Of a stretch of DNA of 10,072 nt, positions 6,387-10,072 are shown piece by piece. Origin of the DNA: Clostridia bacterium (GTDB lineage Bacteria; Bacillota; Sulfobacillia; SLMV01); NCBI GenBank assembly GCA_007136565.1, contig SLGS01000143.1, forward strand, positions 1 to 10,072, given 5' to 3'. The notes beneath the pieces are model-generated. The model made no database searches, was not told where the DNA came from, and was given only the letters and a program-made list of their open reading frames with translations. The translations under genes were made by a program, and so were the position numbers. The first letter of the stretch is position 1; each line of letters starts with the position of its first letter.

Positions 6387-7435
6387 AGTACCAGGTCCCC
6401 CCCGTCGGATCGGAATCCCAGGGAGGGATCCACATCGATATCGACGGCATCCGCCCCGGCATCCGCGAACCGGCGGTAACCCGCAGCCGCCACCATCGCC
6501 GCGTTATCCGTGCAGTACTTCACCGGGGGAATGTTCAACCCCACGCCCAGCCTGGTGGCCGCTTCCCCGAGCCTCGATCGAAGCAGGCTGTTGGCGGCTA
6601 CTCCCCCCGCGGCGATGAGGTGTTTCGAACCGGTCATGTACAGGGCCCGAACAGTCTTCGCCACGAGAACGTCGACCGCGGCATCCTGGAAGGAGGCGGC
6701 GAACATTTCCGGCACGTTAACCGCATGTGAAGAATCCGCATCGCGCATCGCGACGGACACGGCGGTCTTTAGACCGCTGAAGCTGAAATCCAGGTCGCCC
6801 GATTCCATCATTGGGCGCGGCAGATCGATCCTCGGACCCCGGTAGGACGAGGCCAGTTCATCGATGATTGGACCACCCGGGTAACCCAGGTCCAGGATAC
6901 GGGCGACCTTGTCGTAGGCCTCTCCGACGGCGTCGTCCCTGGTGCCACCGAGGTGCCTGGCGACGCCATCATCGAGGTGAAGAAGGTCCGTATGCCCCCC
7001 GGATACGACCAGGCAGACGGCCGGCGATGGCAGCTCGGGCGATCCCGAATCCAGGGCAGCCGCCCACAGGTGCGCAGCCATGTGATTCACACCGACCAGG
7101 GGAATGTCCAATCCCCAGGCCAGGCCCTTGGCCGCCATGAACCCGACCAGGAGCGAACCCACCAGCCCGGGTCCCCGGGTTACCGCCACCAAATCGATGT
7201 CCCCAAGATCTACCTCGGCTTCCCGCAACGCCGCGTCGATGACGGGAAGAATATCCTCCGAGTGACGCCGGGAAGCGAGTTCGGGCACCACGCCACCGTG
7301 GACCCGATGAACCCGGTCCTGGGAACCGACTATGCTGGAATGCACTCGCAGGCCGCCATCCACGACGGCGGCGGAAGTGTCGTCACAAGAAGTTTCCACG
7401 CCCAATACCATTGGTCCCGGCGACAAGCGATTCAT
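6383..7435 (-). CDS. tsaD: tRNA N6-adenosine threonylcarbamoyltransferase TsaD
   Basis: 350 residues, close to the usual 330-350. TsaD (Kae1/Qri7 family, ASKHA fold) moves the threonylcarbamoyl group from TC-AMP to A37 of tRNAs reading ANN codons, working with TsaB and TsaE. Visible: GVETSCDDTSAAV (12-24), the metal-binding NHMAAH with His118 and His122, SGGHTDL (145-151), GEAYDKVARILDLGYPGGP (171-189), the FSFSGLKTA stretch (218-225), AAGGVAANSLLR (275-286) and the third metal ligand Asp310 in CTDNAAM. ATG at 7435 is chosen because it forms an ATGA overlap with the rimI stop and has GGAGG just upstream; an in-frame extension to 7471 would read through the end of rimI. All catalytic residues are intact. 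It sits in the common tsaE-tsaB-rimI-tsaD order. Confidence 0.98.
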   Translation of the reverse strand: MNRLSPGPMVLGVETSCDDTSAAVVDGGLRVHSSIVGSQDRVHRVHGGVVPELASRRHSEDILPVIDAALREAEVDLGDIDLVAVTRGPGLVGSLLVGFMAAKGLAWGLDIPLVGVNHMAAHLWAAALDSGSPELPSPAVCLVVSGGHTDLLHLDDGVARHLGGTRDDAVGEAYDKVARILDLGYPGGPIIDELASSYRGPRIDLPRPMMESGDLDFSFSGLKTAVSVAMRDADSSHAVNVPEMFAASFQDAAVDVLVAKTVRALYMTGSKHLIAAGGVAANSLLRSRLGEAATRLGVGLNIPPVKYCTDNAAMVAAAGYRRFADAGADAVDIDVDPSLGFRSDGGDLVL

Positions 7436-7944
7436 TCCCCTCCGCGCACGATCTTCCCGATATCCCGGCACAACATCTCGACGGCGTCTTCACCGGTATC
7501 AGTATAGTACCCCCGCTTGATCTTAACGAACTCGAACCCGTAGGCTTCGTAGAAGCTTCGGGCCAATGCGTTGGACTTTCTTACCTCCAGGCTCATCCTT
7601 CGAAGTCCCCTGAGCAAAGCCCGCCCCATGAGGCTCATCAACAGGCGAACTCCTATCCTACGCCCTCGAAAATCGGGATCCACCGCGATATTGGTCACGT
7701 GGGCTTCGAAGAGAAATAACCACATTCCCGCGTAACCCACGATGCGATCCCGGGAACAGGCGACGATGTAGTCGGCGAATCTGTTTCGGGTCAACTCGGA
7801 GATGAAGGCCCGCTCCGTCCAAGGGGATTCGAAGGAACGACGCTCTATTTCCAAGATCTCCCCGACGTCGGACACGGTCATGGGCCTAATGTAGATTTCG
7901 CAGAGAGGTTCCGGGCGTCCTTCGCCCTCGACTCTATCGATCAA
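7432..7944 (-). CDS. rimI: Ribosomal protein S18 alanine N-acetyltransferase RimI
   Basis: 170 residues of a single GNAT domain that acetylates the N-terminal alanine of ribosomal protein S18. Markers: IYIRPMTVSDVGEILEIERRSF with SPWTERAF (about 17-46), AHVTNIAVDPDFRGRRIG (81-98) carrying the R-G-x2-IG acetyl-CoA loop, and SLEVRKSNALARSFYEAYGF (118-137), the RimI-type LEVR-x-SN-x-A motif. The end YYTDTGEDAVEML is also typical. Start: TTG at 7944 lies eight bases after GGAGG, overlaps the tsaB stop by 11 bases and gives a normal length. The frame is open to 8028, but that extension would overlap tsaB by 95 bases and has no family resemblance. Some lineages fuse RimI to TsaD or TsaB; here it is a separate gene. 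Confidence 0.95.
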   Translation of the reverse strand: MIDRVEGEGRPEPLCEIYIRPMTVSDVGEILEIERRSFESPWTERAFISELTRNRFADYIVACSRDRIVGYAGMWLFLFEAHVTNIAVDPDFRGRRIGVRLLMSLMGRALLRGLRRMSLEVRKSNALARSFYEAYGFEFVKIKRGYYTDTGEDAVEMLCRDIGKIVRGGE

Positions 7945-8665
7945 TGCCCTTCCCTCCACCAAGCCTTCTCTCGACCTCGGTGGCGCGATGGTAATGTGGA
8001 ACCAAATCCCGGGGATCCCCGGGGACACCCCCCATTATCGATACGGATCCCAGGTAGGCCACGGCCGCCGGATCGATATCATTGTCCCCGAAAACGGCCG
8101 CGAAGGGCCCCGTATCCCGCAGGATCCCGTCTCGCTGGGTTTCCCCATCCCCTATCCACCAGGACTTCCCCACCGAATCCCCCAGGATTTCGCTCATCTC
8201 CTCGGGGGTACGCCGATCGGTATCCACCAACTGCACCGGGTGCCAGTATCGCCCGTCCCCGGGGGACACCCGCGATGACCTTTCGTAAGCGGCGGTGAAG
8301 TACGCTCCGCGGCGGGCACCCAGGGCCGGGATGGCGATGGCTTCCCGGGGAAGCGGCGTGCCGGCGGCCAGGGCCGCCAGGGAATCCACCCCGATGGCCG
8401 GGATACCCAGGCCCCGGGCCAGGCCGGCGGCGAAGGCACAACCGATCCTGATACCGGTAAATGAACCCGGACCCCGCGCGGCGGCCACCGCCTGGAGGTC
8501 GCCAACCCGCAAATCGGATAGCTCGAGGATATGATCGGCTGCCGCGGGCAGGAGTCGGGAACTTCGCCCTCCGCCGCGCAGGCGTAGGCTACCCAGGATC
8601 TCCCCATCTCGCAGGAGACCGAGGCCCAGGGTCCGACCAGAGGTTTCAACCCCCATGATCAACAC
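7934..8665 (-). CDS. tsaB: tRNA t6A biosynthesis protein TsaB
   Basis: About 243 residues. TsaB is the non-catalytic partner of TsaD: an ASKHA-fold protein that forms the TsaD-TsaB heterodimer to which TsaE binds. Seen: MGVETSGRTLGLGLL near the N-terminus, ARGPGSFTGIRIG (63-75), the family signature, then GVDSLAALA and IPALGARRGAYFTAAYE (about 92-128), and the C-terminal PHYHRATEVE (223-232) matching the usual P-x-Y-x-R-x3-E ending. The metal-binding HMAAH of TsaD is missing, as expected. GTG at 8665 is chosen for GGGGGAG seven bases upstream; it overlaps the tsaE stop as GTGTTGA. ATG at 8656 is the alternative. The middle region (about 129-205) is divergent, as is common for TsaB. Confidence 0.95.
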   Translation of the reverse strand: MLIMGVETSGRTLGLGLLRDGEILGSLRLRGGGRSSRLLPAAADHILELSDLRVGDLQAVAAARGPGSFTGIRIGCAFAAGLARGLGIPAIGVDSLAALAAGTPLPREAIAIPALGARRGAYFTAAYERSSRVSPGDGRYWHPVQLVDTDRRTPEEMSEILGDSVGKSWWIGDGETQRDGILRDTGPFAAVFGDNDIDPAAVAYLGSVSIMGGVPGDPRDLVPHYHRATEVERRLGGGKGIDR

Positions 8666-9129
8666 GAGCCTTCTCCCCCCTCGATCATGGCCCTGCACCT
8701 TCCGTGGGCGTCGACCGTTATCCGGCGTCGGCTTAAATCGAATTCATCCGGGACGATGCAAACCTCGAGTCTGTCGGGTGCCAGCGCGTCGGGGGGGAGC
8801 CTATCGGCCCACTCCACGATGGAGGAGGCCCCCTCGGAAATCATTTCCTCCCAGGGCAAATCGCCAACGGCTTCGTCGGAGCTCAACCTGTAAAGGTCGA
8901 CATGATTGATCTTGAAAGCACCCTCGTGTTCCCAGACCAGGGTAAAGGTGGGACTGCGATGGGGGCCGGGGATCCCCGCCCCGGCGAGAATCCCGGAGGC
9001 GAGGACGGTCTTACCAGCGCCAAGGGGTCCCGTCAAGCATATCATGATGCCAGGTGACAGGATCTTCCCCCACAGGGTCCCGAGGGTCCTCGTTTCTTCT
9101 TCGGAATCCACGACGATGACCTTCTTCAC
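8659..9129 (-). CDS. tsaE: tRNA t6A biosynthesis ATPase TsaE
   Basis: 156 residues, the standard length. TsaE is the small P-loop ATPase that binds the TsaB-TsaD dimer and lets it turn over during t6A synthesis. Motifs: Walker A TGPLGAGKT (33-41), the conserved SPTFTLV (59-65), HVDLYRL (76-82), whose Asp is a catalytic candidate, and EWADRLP (106-112). GTG at 9129 forms a GTGA overlap with the stop of the glycosylase gene; a poor GGGGAA motif lies before it, so coupling probably drives its translation. The frame is open much further upstream (to 9444), but that part is the shadow of the glycosylase coding sequence. The order tsaE-tsaB-rimI-tsaD is conserved in many bacteria. Confidence 0.97.
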   Translation of the reverse strand: MKKVIVVDSEEETRTLGTLWGKILSPGIMICLTGPLGAGKTVLASGILAGAGIPGPHRSPTFTLVWEHEGAFKINHVDLYRLSSDEAVGDLPWEEMISEGASSIVEWADRLPPDALAPDRLEVCIVPDEFDLSRRRITVDAHGRCRAMIEGGEGSC

Positions 9130-9848
9130 CCGGGTTCTTCCCCGTCGCTCAATCCCAGGTGACCAAGGATCGTCTTCATGTCCTCCCAGACCGGGATCTT
9201 TTTCTTGGGATCCCGCAACAAAGCCGCGGGGTGAAAGGTGGGCATGACATCGATACCTCGCCATTGCTGCCAGGTTCCCCTCATCCGGGTTATTCGAGCC
9301 CGCGGATCGATGAGACCCTGGGTTGCCGCGGCACCCAGGGAAACTATTACTTCGGGTTGGATGATCCTCATCTGGGCATGGAGGTACGGTATGCAAAAGT
9401 TCCTTTCGCCCTCGTCGGGCGTGCGGTTCCCCGGGGGCCTGCACTTGACGATATTGGTTATATAGACGTCCTGGCGCGCCAATCCACTGGCGGTGATTAT
9501 CTTGTCCAGGAGTTTCCCCGCCCTCCCCACGAAGGGCCGCCCGAGCCTATCTTCGTCGGCGCCGGGAGCCTCGCCGACGAAGACCAGGTTCGCCTCGGGA
9601 TTCCCTTCACCGAATACCACTGCGTTGCAGGTCTCTCTCAGGTGGCAACGCCGGCATTCAACGGCCACCGCCGCCAATTCCTCGAGGCGGGATATATCCC
9701 GCAGGGGATCCGAGGAATCCGGCGCGACTTCCTTCGGGGATCGCGGTTCGGTTTCATCGGTGCGCGATGCCGACCGGGACTCGTCCCCCGCGATGAAAAG
9801 ATCCAGGGATGCCTGGTCCAGATCGCCTTCATTCCTGCTCGAGGTCAT
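9126..9848 (-). CDS. udg: Family 4 (iron-sulfur) uracil-DNA glycosylase
   Basis: 240 residues. It removes uracil from DNA (deaminated cytosine or misincorporated dUMP) to start base excision repair. Cluster ligands are clear: Cys65-x2-Cys68 and Cys136-x15-Cys152, the family 4 4Fe-4S spacing. The active-site motif GEAPGADEDRLGRPFVG (92-108) follows FVFVG-type strand residues, NIVKCRPPGNRTP (132-144) surrounds the third Cys, and FHPAALLR (205-212) is the second catalytic motif. The first 60 residues are charged, look disordered and contain QASLDLF at 12-18, resembling a sliding-clamp binding peptide. ATG at 9848 has GGAGGAGG nine bases upstream and overlaps the previous gene by 20 bases. The frame continues to 10061, but there another frame codes. 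Family 4 enzymes are frequent in thermophiles, archaea and Actinomycetota. Its link to the t6A genes is positional only. Confidence 0.96.
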   Translation of the reverse strand: MTSSRNEGDLDQASLDLFIAGDESRSASRTDETEPRSPKEVAPDSSDPLRDISRLEELAAVAVECRRCHLRETCNAVVFGEGNPEANLVFVGEAPGADEDRLGRPFVGRAGKLLDKIITASGLARQDVYITNIVKCRPPGNRTPDEGERNFCIPYLHAQMRIIQPEVIVSLGAAATQGLIDPRARITRMRGTWQQWRGIDVMPTFHPAALLRDPKKKIPVWEDMKTILGHLGLSDGEEPG

Positions 9849-10072
9849 CGGTTCCGGCCTCCTCCATCCTGGCCACCATCTCTTCCTGTTGCCGGCGAAC
9901 GAAATCCCGATACTCCCCGACGAACTCCAAGTTGAGCCGCTGTTGCCGCGCGGAAGTCTCCCCCAGGCCCGTCGAGAGTGCCTCCAGATCGGCAATGATC
10001 CGCGATCCGAGCTCGATGGCCTCGGCACACCGGGGCTCGCAGGGGTAGAAATATCGCGCAAAATATGCGGAC
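9829..10072 (-). CDS. C-terminal 80 residues of an unrecognised protein with YPCEPRC motif (5' end outside window)
   Basis: The frame enters at the right edge (first whole codon 10071-10069) and stops with TGA at 9829-9831 inside the start of the glycosylase gene. The visible part begins SAYFARYFYPCEPRCAEAIE and continues LGSRIIADLEALS, then a Gln/Glu/Arg-rich helix (about 40-70: RQQRLNLEF, EYRDFVRRQQEEMVARMEEA) that looks like an amphipathic or coiled-coil helix. Cys-x3-Cys (residues 11 and 15) in an aromatic, Pro-rich setting resembles a metal or cluster site, and I have a faint memory of such a motif in DUF483-type proteins; this is not secure. The two overlapping frames here are less convincing: the glycosylase frame lacks family similarity before 9848 and the third has Gly/Arg-rich content. 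The 20-base overlap suggests co-transcription with the glycosylase. Confidence 0.7.
   Translation of the reverse strand, partial: SAYFARYFYPCEPRCAEAIELGSRIIADLEALSTGLGETSARQQRLNLEFVGEYRDFVRRQQEEMVARMEEAGTDDLEQE

Noticed and set aside
8008..8023. A perfect 16-bp palindrome, CCCGGGGATCCCCGGG.
   Set aside because: It is inside tsaB, encodes ordinary residues (VPGDPRD), and CCCGGG and GGGATCC-like words are frequent across this GC-rich window, so it is probably chance.
7945..8028. A longer RimI starting at 8028.
   Set aside because: It would overlap tsaB by 95 bases, and the added residues do not resemble GNAT N-termini; TTG 7944 has a good ribosome binding site.
9130..9444. A 105-residue N-terminal extension of tsaE.
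   Set aside because: The stretch is fully inside the glycosylase coding sequence in another frame, and TsaE proteins normally begin a few residues before the segment starting at 9129.
9849..10061. A 71-residue N-terminal extension of the uracil-DNA glycosylase.
   Set aside because: The +1-shifted frame here encodes a better protein end (YFARYFYPCEPRC), and ATG 9848 has a strong ribosome binding site.

Overview
The window is one block of genes that all read on the minus strand. It has high GC (roughly 60-65% by eye) and almost no spare DNA. About half of the chosen start codons are GTG or TTG, usually behind a GGAGG-like ribosome binding site. This points to a high-GC bacterium with peptidoglycan. 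A stand-alone MutL/GlmL-type ATPase next to a barrel-sandwich protein, and a family 4 (iron-sulfur) uracil-DNA glycosylase, would fit a deep-branching Actinomycetota, a Chloroflexota or a similar, possibly thermophilic, lineage. That placement is inference; nothing in the window fixes the phylum.

Layout in the direction of transcription, from high to low coordinates. (1) 10072-9829: the last 80 residues of an unrecognised protein with a YPCEPRC motif. (2) 9848-9126: family 4 uracil-DNA glycosylase. (3) 9129-6383: the tRNA t6A and N-acetyltransferase cluster tsaE-tsaB-rimI-tsaD. (4) 6386-5856: a small left-handed beta-helix acyltransferase. (5) 5863-4436: murC. All of these are joined by overlaps of 4 to about 20 bases and look like one translationally coupled transcript. 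(6) After an 80-base gap with a candidate promoter comes guaB (4355-2886). (7) A 187-base spacer follows, the longest non-coding stretch, holding two strong hairpins: one terminator-like, the other carrying a ribosome binding site and a UUG codon in its loop. (8) 2698-866: a GlmL/MutL-family ASKHA ATPase. (9) 882-1: a protein with tandem barrel-sandwich-like modules, cut by the window edge.

How the genes work together: TsaE, TsaB and TsaD are three of the four bacterial proteins that make t6A37 in ANN-decoding tRNAs. TsaC/TsaC2 is not here. RimI acetylates ribosomal protein S18 and is a common passenger of this cluster. MurC starts the pentapeptide stem of peptidoglycan, and GuaB commits IMP to guanine nucleotides. 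The block is therefore mostly core housekeeping. The least explained parts are the last two genes (GlmL-like ATPase plus barrel-sandwich protein, with no B12 mutase subunits nearby), the structured spacer before them, the unassigned acyltransferase, and a possible sliding-clamp binding motif in the N-terminal tail of the glycosylase. I see no tRNA, rRNA, CRISPR array, insertion sequence or phage gene.
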